A DNA stretch of 64,000 nt from Holacanthus passer. Taxonomy: Eukaryota > Chordata > Actinopteri > Pomacanthidae. The notes beneath the pieces were generated by a model that saw only the letters and a program-made list of their open reading frames with translations, was not told the origin of the DNA and searched no databases. The translations under genes and the position numbers were made by a program. This document shows, piece after piece, positions 52,111-61,490 of this stretch. Where the stretch lies: assembly GCA_025331565.1 (NCBI GenBank), contig JAFREQ010000009.1, positions 4,329,501 through 4,393,500 on the forward strand. Reading direction: 5' to 3'. The number at the start of each line of letters is the position of its first letter. The stretch's first letter is position 1.

Positions 52111-53880
52111 CTGTAATGAGGCTGTGGAGACAGGAGAAGTGGGCGGAGTCTAATTAACCACATTTCCCCGACAGTTGACTTCATCTGGAAAAAATCAGCA
52201 GCCTTAAATGAACAGTGCACATTTGTACTCAACTTCATTACTATTATGAAATTCTTTGTAATTCCCATTTAATCCATTTATACTAAACATGCTAGAAGGA
52301 CATAATATACTTTCAACTCTAGTGTCTATTTGAAAACACATACTTGCACAAAACTATACAGCTGTTATTTAAATAATGCTCATATTGTACATGTTGTCTC
52401 ATTTTTTTTAAATTGTTCTGTAATGTTTTTTCACGTGTTATTCTCAGTTTTATATTTTCTGTTCATCCTTTACACTTTCAACACTTGCTTTTATCTTCAT
52501 TTTATATTTTTCTTATACTATATATACTGAAGCAAATTCCTTGTATGTGAAAACATATTTGACAATAAAAGCAATTCTGATTCTGATTCTTATAATGGAA
52601 GGTTATAGATCACAATAGTCAATATAAAAATTAGTTTTAATGTTAAACTGTGACTTTAACCAAAATATGAAAAGGGCAATTCTGTAAAATTAATACTTTA
52701 ACTTAAGGTGCTGATATAACTTTTGTACTTTTATGCAGGGAGTTTACTTTACTTTCTTGTACCGTGTTTATTGTCATGCACAAATATACTAAAGCAAGTT
52801 CCTTGTATGTGAACACATATTTGAATATAAAACTGATTCCTTTAATATATAATAGAAAGTTGTAGATTGCAATAGCCAATATATAAAATAATTTAGATTA
52901 AACATTAGACCATGACTTAGTTGCATGGTAATACATTAAAATTAGCCATTATCTGAAAGGCCATTCTGTAAAATAAGTACTTTTTGAGCCTCTTAAGTGC
53001 AGATATAACTTGTGTACTTTTATGTAGGATGTTTACTTGTAACACACTTTTATTATTGTGGCATTGCTACTTCTATTTAAACAAAAGTTCTCATATCTGA
53101 CATAAACTGAGAATATAGTGACTAAACCATGTATGCTAAACTTGTCTGCCTATTTATTCATCAAGTTTGACGTAAACGCCTGTCAACTCCATTTTTCAGT
53201 TTATTTGATGTTTCTATCTGTTGATTTTAAAGATTTTTTTTTTTAGCTCATACATCAGCTACTGCCTGTCAAACATTAATGTAAATAGTCACAAGAATTT
53301 GGTTGTTCAAGGATCAAAGTTTTTAAACTTTACTAAGTGTAGGATAGGGTGCATTTTCATAATTTCAGCCAGATCCTTTTGAGGGCTTTGTAATATTCTT
53401 TATGTTGTAACCCAGATGGCAAACACTAACATGTTTCCATTATGACACATTAAAAATTTAAATCAGTGATCCTCAGAAAAACTATTTCTGTATTTCACTC
53501 AAATGTCAACGTCTTGTCCACTTCCTGTTACATTCAGTTACCCGTTAGCAGCATTGTGTTTTTGTGGTAAAAGCAGATGATGCAAATGTAGCTGAGCTCT
53601 GGAAGAAGAAAGAAACAGGAGATTGTGGGTGCTTTTAGTCACTGCAAAGAGCTCAGTGCACTGATACAGTCTTGAATACAGATGATGCCACCTGCTGGCC
53701 ATTAAAAGTCCTACATCCTATTAAGCCACTAATTAATGAGCTATATGTTATGGTTACAGTGATTTCCTTCCAGTAACAATGCCACATGTTCACATGAATT
53801 GAATTGATGCTTTACTTCTGCAGTGTTTTATCTCAATAAAATAAGTACAAGCAGAAATCATAATCAGTCTTAAATATGGT
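52110..53880. other. Gap between the two long PrP genes
   Basis: AT-rich; contains a direct duplication of roughly 260 bases at 52515-53040 and no gene. It separates long PrP copy 1 (5' side) from the 3' end of copy 2. Confidence 0.5.
52515..53040. repeat. Direct duplication of a retroelement-like 3' segment
   Basis: AATTCCTTGTATGTGAA at about 52536 recurs at about 52796. Both are followed by ACATATTTGA, GTAGATTGCAATAG or its variant, AATACTTT/AAGTACTTT and CTTTTATG.AGG. The first copy also has CAATAAAAGCAATTCTGATT, a tail seen in some fish non-LTR elements. Confidence 0.55.
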
Positions 53881-53884
53881 TGAT

Positions 53885-54769
53885 TTTATTTTTCTATGTT
53901 TCGTACATGATGAAAACAGTGATCCATTACAAATACTCAGGCATGCTCATATTACAAAACCTCTCTCTCTAAGGTCTACATTCTTATCGTTCAATATAGT
54001 ACTTACTCGTGTACATATAGTATATAATAGTATATATAGTCCTCCAACATCAGCAATCACTGAGTAAATAACTATGACACTTGAAGCATATCTCCATTAT
54101 TGCAAAGCAGTCTATTTACACAGGTCATCACCATAACAGAGCCTGTACCAGCCCCAGGGTGAAAACTAATCCCCTCAGACACTGATACAGCCCAGCTTAC
54201 TGGAAGAAATTAAAAATGTCTACAGCTATGTTTGCGGCTCGGTGAAGCTGTACTTGGGCCAAGAGGTGAATTGAGTTGATGCTAATGTCAGCATGCCCAC
54301 ATGCTCACAATGATTACCACATTTGCCATCTTAGTTTAGTATGTTAGCGTGCAAAAATTTGCTAACTAGTACGAAGGTCAGCTGAGGCTCATAAGAATGT
54401 CATTAGTTTTATAAGTGTTTGGTCAAAAACCAAAGTTTTGGACAAAAATGACCTGATGAAAAGTCAGAGGATCACCGGTTGTTATAATTCATTGACAACT
54501 CCTCAAAATATGCAAAACTGAAAAAGTCGACATTATGTCTTTAGGATTCATCTTCTAGGTACCATGAATATAACAGTCATGCAAGTCCATTCAATAGTTG
54601 TGGAGATACTATAGTCTGGACAAACTGGTGGATCAAATGACTCTCATACTTAGAGCCATGCTGTGTAACTACCTTTTTACACACATTCTGTGTTGTACAG
54701 CACATTTCTATATTTCATCACACTACTTCTACTTCACAAGTGCTCATGAAGGTGTCAACGCAGCAGCAT
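53885..54769 (-). other. 3' UTR of the second long PrP gene
   Basis: An AATAAA on the minus strand lies at 53890-53885. Parts resemble the 3' UTR of copy 1, for instance CAGAGCCTGTACCAGCCC near 54140. A dispersed repeat interrupts it at about 54290-54645. Confidence 0.45.
54290..54645 (+). repeat. Dispersed fish repeat (CATGGCAATCCATCCAATAG family)
   Basis: Includes GGTCAGCTGAGGCTCATAAG, ATGACCTGATGAAAAGTCAG, GTACCATGAATATAACAGTC and TTCAATAGTTGTGGAGATAC, in the same order as the copy at 46740. Confidence 0.6.
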
Positions 54770-56335
54770 TTACATGTTGCTATTCAGTAGCATCACTATA
54801 GTACTGGTGACCATAGCTAAAAACCCTTGCAGGCCCACCTCCAGTCCCTGCACACCGCCTGTCGGTCTCTTCAAGTACTTCTCAGAGTAAACCATGTACA
54901 ACTCCAAGCATCTCCTGACTTTCAGCTGTTTGATCAGTGCTGGGTAGCCAATCTCCACAATGCTGACTGTATCATCCTCATCATCATCAGTGACAGTTTT
55001 TCTGATGACCTGTGAAGCTAGAGGCACAGGACTGGCTTCAGCCTGATTGAGAGGACGGGGAGTTGAAGGTGCAGAGGTCGAGGAGTTAACGGCTGCAGTG
55101 ATGTTGCTGTTCGTCGTGTTGCTCCCTGTGTCAGTGTCTGGGGCAGTTGTAGTTGTGGTAGTTACAGAAGTATTAGTGGTGATATTAATTGTAGTCGTGG
55201 CAGCCGGTTTGTCCTTTGGCTGTCGATTCTCCACAGGCAGGAGATCTGTTCTCTTAATGCACGAGTCCATGTATCTTTCATAGCTTTCAGGAGGCTTGCT
55301 GTACGTGTAGTCTCTGCTGTAGTCATTGGTGTCAGTAGACCGGGTACCATACTTGTTGTACATGTAGTAGTTGTAGTAATACTCCTCCTGGGGGCTGTGG
55401 AAGTGGAAGTGAGGACGGGGGAACCTTCCTAACCCGTAGCCCAGGGCCATTCCTGCCACAGCCCCTCCACCTGCTGCCATTGCCGCACTGCGGCCAAATC
55501 CTCTGGATTTATCAGAGGGGAACATGCCCATTTGCTGAACTGAGTGAGAAAAGGGAGAGCCACCTCCGACACCATGGCCCCCGTAACCAAAGCTGCCACC
55601 ATAGTGAGGGCTCAGGATTTTGTTGTTTGGGTTGTAGTTCATGTATCCACCAGGATACCCACCATAAGTGCCATAACCACCATGACCTCCTCCATATGGG
55701 TAGCTCTGTGCTGGGTAACCTCCAGCTGGATAGCCCCCCGCTGGGTACCCCGGCTGCTGAGGGTAACCTCCAGCTGGATAGCTCCCTGCTCGGTACCCTG
55801 GCTGCTGGGGGTAACTTCCGGCCGGATAGCCCCCCGCTGGGTACCCCGGCTGCTGGGGATAACCTCCAGCTGGATAGCTCCCTGCTCGGTACCCTGGCTG
55901 CTGGGGGTAACCTCCGGCCGGATAGCCCCCCGCTGGGTATCCCGGCTGCTGGGGGTAACCTCCGGCTGGATAACCCCCCGCAGGGTACCCCGGCTGCTGG
56001 GGGTGACCTCCTGCTGGATGGCCCCCCGCTGGGTACCCTGGCTGCTGGGGGTAACTTCCTTGGTTGGGGTAACCACCTTGGTTGGGGTAGCCACCTGGTT
56101 TACTTGGCTGTTGGGGGTAACTTCCTTGGTTGGGGTAACCTCTTTGGTTGGGATATCCCTCTGGTCTGCTTGGCTGCTGGGGGTAGCCTCCTTGGTTGTT
56201 TTGTTTGGGTTGCTTAGGCTGTTTAGGGGTCTTCTTAAAGAGATTTAATTTCCCTAAAACCCCTCCTTTTTTGGCCAGCGAAAAATGAACCAAAAGAAGG
56301 GATAGAAAAAACACAGCTATTACAGTCCGCTTCAT
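54770..56335 (-). CDS. prnp-like: Long ('stretched') prion protein, copy 2, with expanded N-terminal repeats
   Basis: Intact single-exon ORF of 521 aa; the exon starts at 56342 after CTTCACAG. Order: signal peptide (1 to about 21); Lys-rich KKTPKQPKQPKQ; two 22-residue units (SYPQQPSKPGGYPNQG type); seven 16-residue units of the PQQPGYPAGGYPAGGY type; Gly/Tyr linker; hydrophobic core at about 283-303; FPRPHFHFHSPQ; a PrP domain with two mature cysteines (about 359 and 476); a Thr-rich insert with five N-glycosylation sequons; TDDDEDD; and a hydrophobic GPI signal. From GGYPGGY onward it is nearly the same as copy 1, differing mainly in His/Tyr swaps after FHFH and in a longer Thr insert. It matches the PrP-1/stPrP type of percomorph fish. 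Expected to be a GPI-anchored surface glycoprotein; its physiological function is not known. Confidence 0.9.
   Translation of the reverse strand: MKRTVIAVFFLSLLLVHFSLAKKGGVLGKLNLFKKTPKQPKQPKQNNQGGYPQQPSRPEGYPNQRGYPNQGSYPQQPSKPGGYPNQGGYPNQGSYPQQPGYPAGGHPAGGHPQQPGYPAGGYPAGGYPQQPGYPAGGYPAGGYPQQPGYRAGSYPAGGYPQQPGYPAGGYPAGSYPQQPGYRAGSYPAGGYPQQPGYPAGGYPAGGYPAQSYPYGGGHGGYGTYGGYPGGYMNYNPNNKILSPHYGGSFGYGGHGVGGGSPFSHSVQQMGMFPSDKSRGFGRSAAMAAGGGAVAGMALGYGLGRFPRPHFHFHSPQEEYYYNYYMYNKYGTRSTDTNDYSRDYTYSKPPESYERYMDSCIKRTDLLPVENRQPKDKPAATTTINITTNTSVTTTTTTAPDTDTGSNTTNSNITAAVNSSTSAPSTPRPLNQAEASPVPLASQVIRKTVTDDDEDDTVSIVEIGYPALIKQLKVRRCLELYMVYSEKYLKRPTGGVQGLEVGLQGFLAMVTSTIVMLLNSNM
55704..56205 (-). repeat. Coding tandem repeats in long PrP copy 2 (7 x 48 bp plus 2 x 66 bp)
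   Basis: The plus-strand anchor GGCTGCTG occurs at 55752, 55800, 55848, 55896, 55944, 55992 and 56040, exactly 48 bases apart. Related anchors at 56106 and 56172 are 66 bases apart. Units 4-5 and 6-7 alternate RAGSY and PAGGY forms, indicating a 96-bp duplication. The repeats are in frame and play the part that octarepeats play in mammalian PrP. Confidence 0.93.
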
Positions 56336-56341
56336 CTTTGC

Positions 56342-57082
56342 ACTGTGAAGAGGAGCCGGGGAAAAGAGGAGGAGAAAATATAAGAGAAAAATACATGTTT
56401 TATTATTTTACAAATAAAAAGTATTGTTTCTTTCTAGAGACAGTCAGACATTCATACACTTACATTGAACTGTTCAACACACACCTTACCCAAATTAAAA
56501 TAAAAAAACTTGCCACAACTCACAGCCCACAGGGTCACTCCATTACATTACATTATGTTTATATTAGCAGCCTTGCATTGTGTTGCCCACCTGTTTTAGC
56601 TCAACATGAAGCTGTGGCTCAACATATCTGCCTGCCAGGATTAAAATAGCTCAGCCCTTTCAGACTTGAAGCCAAATGTGACTCCACTCTCGTTTGTAAT
56701 TAACGTTGTTTCCAAGGCTCTATACTTGAATAAGACCATCAAAGGAAAAACAATAAATATACAGTAGTCCTTTGCCACCTGATTTCCTTTAACTAATAAT
56801 ACATTTCTGCAATATTTCACATGCAAATGTTGCTTTGATGAGCTCTTTTTAAATGGACCAGAAAATATTAGTTTTGAAGAAAAGTCATGAGTCGGCGAAC
56901 ATTAAATGTTTCCAGAAAGTTTCTGCTATGGAAAAACACAGGTACTCAATGTACCTTCTTCTAAAAAAGTTCCTAAACACATGGACACAAACTGGTGACA
57001 GCCGCTGCTTTCTGCTTCCATATGACGGTTCTCTAACTTCTTCTATCCCCTTAAATATTCCTTAGCCCTTAATTCTCATCTT
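56342..57082 (-). other. Presumed 5' intron of long PrP copy 2
   Basis: Noncoding, AT-rich, bounded by the acceptor at 56342 and a donor at 57085/57084. No gene is seen. Confidence 0.4.
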
Positions 57083-57084
57083 AC

Positions 57085-57200
57085 CTGTTGTTTAGTTCCG
57101 AATCGGAAATACTAGAGTTTTAGGAAAGAAAATAGCTACGAGAGTCGCAGTCGTGTTGTCTAGCTTACTTGTTAGATCCCAGGCGACGTGAACGCAGCAC
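57085..57200 (-). other. Candidate noncoding first exon of long PrP copy 2
   Basis: On the minus strand CTAAACAACAG|GTAAGATG is a near-perfect donor. The preceding sequence is less AT-rich than its surroundings (GTGCTGCGTTCACGTCGCC region). It would join the coding exon at 56342. The 5' limit is unknown. Confidence 0.45.
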
Positions 57201-58550
57201 AAGTGAGGCTGGGAACTAAAAGGTCATTTCACTCAAACGTATTTTACCTCCTGTGGTGTCATTCAGCCAGGTTTCTGTCTCTGAAATTTTTGCTTCCAAC
57301 TTCCACCCCAATAAAAAATAAATAAATAAATAGTATTTAAAAACAACTGTATTTACATAGCAATAAGTAAGTACTTAAGTACTTAAGATATAATACAGCA
57401 AATAAGCTCCAGAGCAGAAGATGTAAACAGATAAATAAATAACTACAAATAATTAGCACAATACCATCAACTAAGAAAAGCCATATTATAAAAGTGAGTC
57501 TTAAGAAGAGATTTGAAAGAGGATAGTGAGGCTCCACAGCTGAAGGGCTGGGACAGCAAAAGCCTGGTCACCAATACAATGGAAGTGAATGTTTTTGTTT
57601 TTTATTTTATTAGTCTCTCTACTTGATCAATAGCAAAAAGAAATAAATGCAAACAAGCTAGTGTTAGCATATATGGCTAAGTTCTGTGTGTTGCCCCTGG
57701 CCACATGTTAACAAAGGCAAAGACCCCGAAATATAATGATAAAGTTAATATATTGCACCATAACAGATGTGCACAGGATAGTAGGCAACAATGTGGATCC
57801 ACCAAAAAAGGTGTCACGGTATAACTAATGTTTTTTTTTTTTCCTTTGAGGAAAAAATGAAATGAAAAGAATAGAAAGGAGCACAAAGTAAAATAATTAA
57901 ATTTGAAATGAATTAATATATATATATATATCATATATATTCAAATTATATATACATATATAAACTGTATATTCATTCAATATAAGACAGCTTCACTGAT
58001 CAAACTACCAAACACTATCAAATTGTACTTTAACTTAAGCTTTTTCCATTTTATTTCTACTTATGTGTCTATATCTGAAATAAAATGCAATTTGATACAA
58101 ACCCTGATCATTATTTATCAAACAAAAATGGAAAAAATTTGGCCAGACACATAAATAAGGGAGTATGCAAAAACAGCAAAAAGAACGCATGTTCACATTT
58201 AATAGGAGTTCTTATATGTGATGACAGTCTATCAAATATGACTTGGGGTACATGGCTTTTAAGTCCTTGTGAAACTAGAAATCCAAATGGTTCAGAGATG
58301 CTTCATAAATTTGGCAAAACACACTTGACAAAACCAACAATCATCAAGATCACACTGTTTTCCTCCATTTGGAGGATTACAATTGTTTCATAAAAATACT
58401 GTTGCAAACAGAAATATAGTAGATACAGTCAGAAGATCAGACAGAAACTTTACACTAACAAACTGAGCACTGATCCACTTTACATTCAGTTACTGCAAAA
58501 GTGCATTTCATGAGCAAATCTCCACAGGAGTTTCAACTCAACGATTTCAC
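57200..58550. other. Gap between PrP cluster and zinc-finger pseudogene
   Basis: AT-rich; holds a dispersed fish repeat at about 57480-57600 (CTTAAGAAGAGATTTGAAAG, then GGGCTGGGACAGCAAAAGCCT in part) and an (AT)n-rich stretch at 57920-57965. No gene is recognised. Confidence 0.5.
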
Positions 58551-58556
58551 CTCTCT

Positions 58557-59993
58557 ATATTGAAAGCAAAACTTTTCCCACAAGCGCTGCAATTATGTGG
58601 CTTCTCATTTCTATGAATTCTTCTGTGTTTTGACCATGAACTGCTACAACAGAATCGCTTCCCAAGTTATTAAGCAACACAAGGCTACCTGCCTGTATGA
58701 GATCTTATATGCCTTGCCAGATGAGACACATCACAGTATCTTTTCCCACAGTGCTTGCAAAGGTACGGCTTGTCATCGGTGTGGGCTCTTCTCATGTGGA
58801 CGATCAAGTGACTACTTACTTTGAAGTCTTTCCCACGTCTTGCAAGCATATGGCTTCTCACCTGTGTGTATTCTCATGTGGACTTTCAAGACACTACTAC
58901 ATATGAAACCTTTCCCGCAGGTCTCGCAAATATACGGCTTCTCACCTGTATGGATTCTTTTGTGTCTTTTCAATTCTGCCGTCTGGCAGAATCTTTTACC
59001 ACATAGATTGCAAAGGTATGGCTTCTCACCTGTTTGTGTTCTCATGTGCCTTTTCAAGCCACTGCTACGTCTGAAACCTCTCCCACATATTCTGCAAATG
59101 TATGGCTTTTCCCCTGTGTGGATTTTCATATGAGATTTCAGATTTGATGCATCATTTAATCTTTTGCCACAGGTGTTGCAAAAACATGTGGATTCTCAGG
59201 TGTACATTCAGTCTTGACTTATACTGAAAAGCCTTTCCACATGTGTCACATTCAAAAGACTGTGTCAGTATTACAGTGACTCTCTGACAAGTTTGAGTTG
59301 CACACATCGTTACTGTGACTTCTGCTTTTGTGATGTCTTCTCTTCGGCTTTGACTCTGCACTTCTAGCTGATGGGTCTCCATGTTTGCCTCCTTTCTGGT
59401 CTCGGCTCTCAGCTACATGAGAGTTCTTAGAGAGGAGCTGATGGTCACTGTTTGGTTCTGGGTCACTGTGCTCACTTTCCTCATAAGAAGGAGTCAATAT
59501 GAAAGTATCAGTCTCCTGCTTCAGTACAAGCTGCTCTCCCTCCTGCTCCTCTTTAATCTGTGGAGGCTCTGGCTCCTCTTGGTCCAGACTGGAGTTCCTC
59601 TCCTGGTTCCAGAGCTGCTGCTCAGTGAGAACCTGCTCTTTTTATACACATGTTGCTGTGGGAGCTCTGGAGGGACAGAGAGCAAAAGGAACAACACACT
59701 ACTGTGATGGCAAAGAAAAACATGCAGACATAAGAGCAAATTAGTACCAGTTTATAATAAAACACCTTGAGTGATTTGTAATTCTAATTCAACTGTTTCC
59801 TGTCATTAAAATTTGACACATCTATCCTGTGTAACTTTATTTCAGGTTTCCAAACGATGTCCAGCAGTTTACGTTGACGATCGAGCTCTTCTTCGTACTC
59901 GATGATAGTTGTTTTAAAGACTCTGAATATTTCTTCAGCAGCAGCTGTTAGTCGCTCGTTGACAAACTCTCTCAAACACTCAACTGAAGACAT
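58557..59993 (-). pseudogene. Decayed C2H2 zinc-finger gene
   Basis: Exon 1 (59993 to about 59811) reads MSSVECLREFVNERL... up to EIKLHRI, the N-terminus common to many fish C2H2 proteins. Exon 2 begins at 59666 after CCCTCCAG (ELPQQHVYK). Remains of eight to nine fingers follow (for example ECDTCGKAF, YICRICGRGF, YLCNLCGKRF, YICETCGKGF, YLCKHCGKRY). The frame is broken at four places: after ELPQQHVYK (one base short), before the first finger (NTDTV/SFEC), in the first linker (LRIH/CNTC), and at YACKT (two bases short). In-frame stops follow HIRSHTG. The expected phase-1 donor of exon 1 reads AT instead of GT. One finger has Gln in place of its last His. Intact neighbours argue against general sequence error. 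A live member would be a nuclear DNA-binding protein. Confidence 0.8.
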
Positions 59994-60049
59994 TGTTGCT
60001 TGATTAAAACAGAGATAATTCGCTGCGTTACCACTACGACAATTCAATT

Positions 60050-60160
60050 CATGTCTGTTGATAACGCCACTAGCGTTTGTATTGTTTACTTCCGCTGGGT
60101 GTCACACTTCCAAGGTCCGGCCGCGGAAGTGCAGGAGCTTTAGTTCCGCTTTCAACTGGT
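60050..60160 (-). promoter_or_regulatory. Promoter-like region of the zinc-finger pseudogene
   Basis: Just upstream of the pseudogene ATG lies a GC-richer stretch with ETS-type motifs in opposite orientations (ACTTCCGC at 60088 and GCGGAAGTG near 60122) and CCGGCCGCGG. Such motifs are common in TATA-less promoters of zinc-finger genes. Confidence 0.4.
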
Positions 60161-61490
60161 GTCATTTTATTTGAAACTTCTGTTTAAAATCAGTAGCAAG
60201 TATCTCTCTTTAGTCTACTACTTTTAACTGACAGACGTGTTGTGAAATTTGAAGGAGATTATATCATAGTTTGTTTTGTATGTCTTTACCTATTACTAAT
60301 ACCGTCATTTACTTACTTCATTTACCAAATGATGCAAAATAGTCCAGTGAGAAAAATCTCGTAATACCTACTCCAGTACAGTAGGTGGCGTATGCGCCTT
60401 ATTTTTACCGGCTGTAACCCGCTATAAAACCACGAAGGACGAAGATGTAGTGAACAGCTAATTATGTCGGTTTTAATTAAGCAACCACCAACTGTTGGAA
60501 GGCATTTTTGCTTGATAAATAATTAACCATCAGTGTAGTTGGTGGTTAGTGACAATTCATTTTAATGTGTCTTACCTGTAACGCTTTGTTATACTGGAGA
60601 TACAAACACACAGAAAAAGTGATTAGACAAGCTGCATTGGTTTCATGTGTCCACCAGGTGTCAGAGTTTCTCCTTTCTTTTAGTTACAGTGACTGATTGA
60701 AGGCGCTGCAGTGATGTGTGTGGAGTAACCAGACTTTGAGTCATGCCAGCAGCTGTCAAAAGGCTCAGGAGTGTTACTATATTAAAACATCATCCAACAT
60801 CCCAATAAGCTGAGTTTCTGAACTTTCTCCAACAATTCTTACAAACACTATTACATATGCGACTAACAGAATATTGAAAAAATCCTGAATTATTGTTAAA
60901 TTGTGTGTTTAAAGAGCCAACTGCTTCTCAGTCAACATAATGAGTGTTTTAATCTGTTACTGTCTTAGAAAACATAGTAACATAGTAACGGTAACAACCA
61001 GTTACATATTCAGATAGGAAATAAAATTAACAAATACATTATCATGTGTTATTACAGATTCAGCCACCCAGCAGCATATGAAGTAATTAAAACCTCCCTT
61101 TTACCAGCTGCAACATTAAAGTGATGCTCATGCATTAATATATGACATGGATTTATGATAGCAGTACATTTATGACAGCACATGTGAAATTCATGTTTCC
61201 AGTTTCCACATTTTCACTTTCTTTGTGTCAGGACACATTTATTGGTTTTGTCTCATGAAACAAGCAGTAAAAGCTCTGACACATGGTTGAAGGTTGAGGA
61301 TGACCAATTCCTCCATGTGGTTGTTTGTCCTGGTTTTCCTGCTGACAGGAGGAAGGAGGCAGCAGGAGCGGGAACACCCCGGGAAAACTCCGCTCACCAT
61401 CATCCAGGAGGCAGCTGCTGGCTCACACCTGTTTTCAGTCTCTCTCTCACACACACAGTGGACCGGTGGCTCCACACACACAAACCGGAC
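60160..61490. other. Gap between zinc-finger pseudogene and ccno
   Basis: No gene is recognised. A TATA-like CGCTATAAAACC sits near 60421-60432 on the plus strand, without an obvious gene start after it. The ccno 5' UTR and promoter presumably lie in the later part. Confidence 0.4.

Noticed and set aside
55704..56050. Evenly spaced repeats that could suggest a CRISPR array
   Set aside because: Units are contiguous without unique spacers, in a eukaryotic coding exon.
55480..56248. 245- and 234-aa plus-strand ORFs
   Set aside because: They are antisense shadows of the PrP copy 2 repeat array, low in complexity and without signal or domain.
61242..61490. Upstream extension of ccno exon 1 in the same frame
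   Set aside because: Opens without an ATG and does not resemble cyclin O; the ATG at 61491 has good context.
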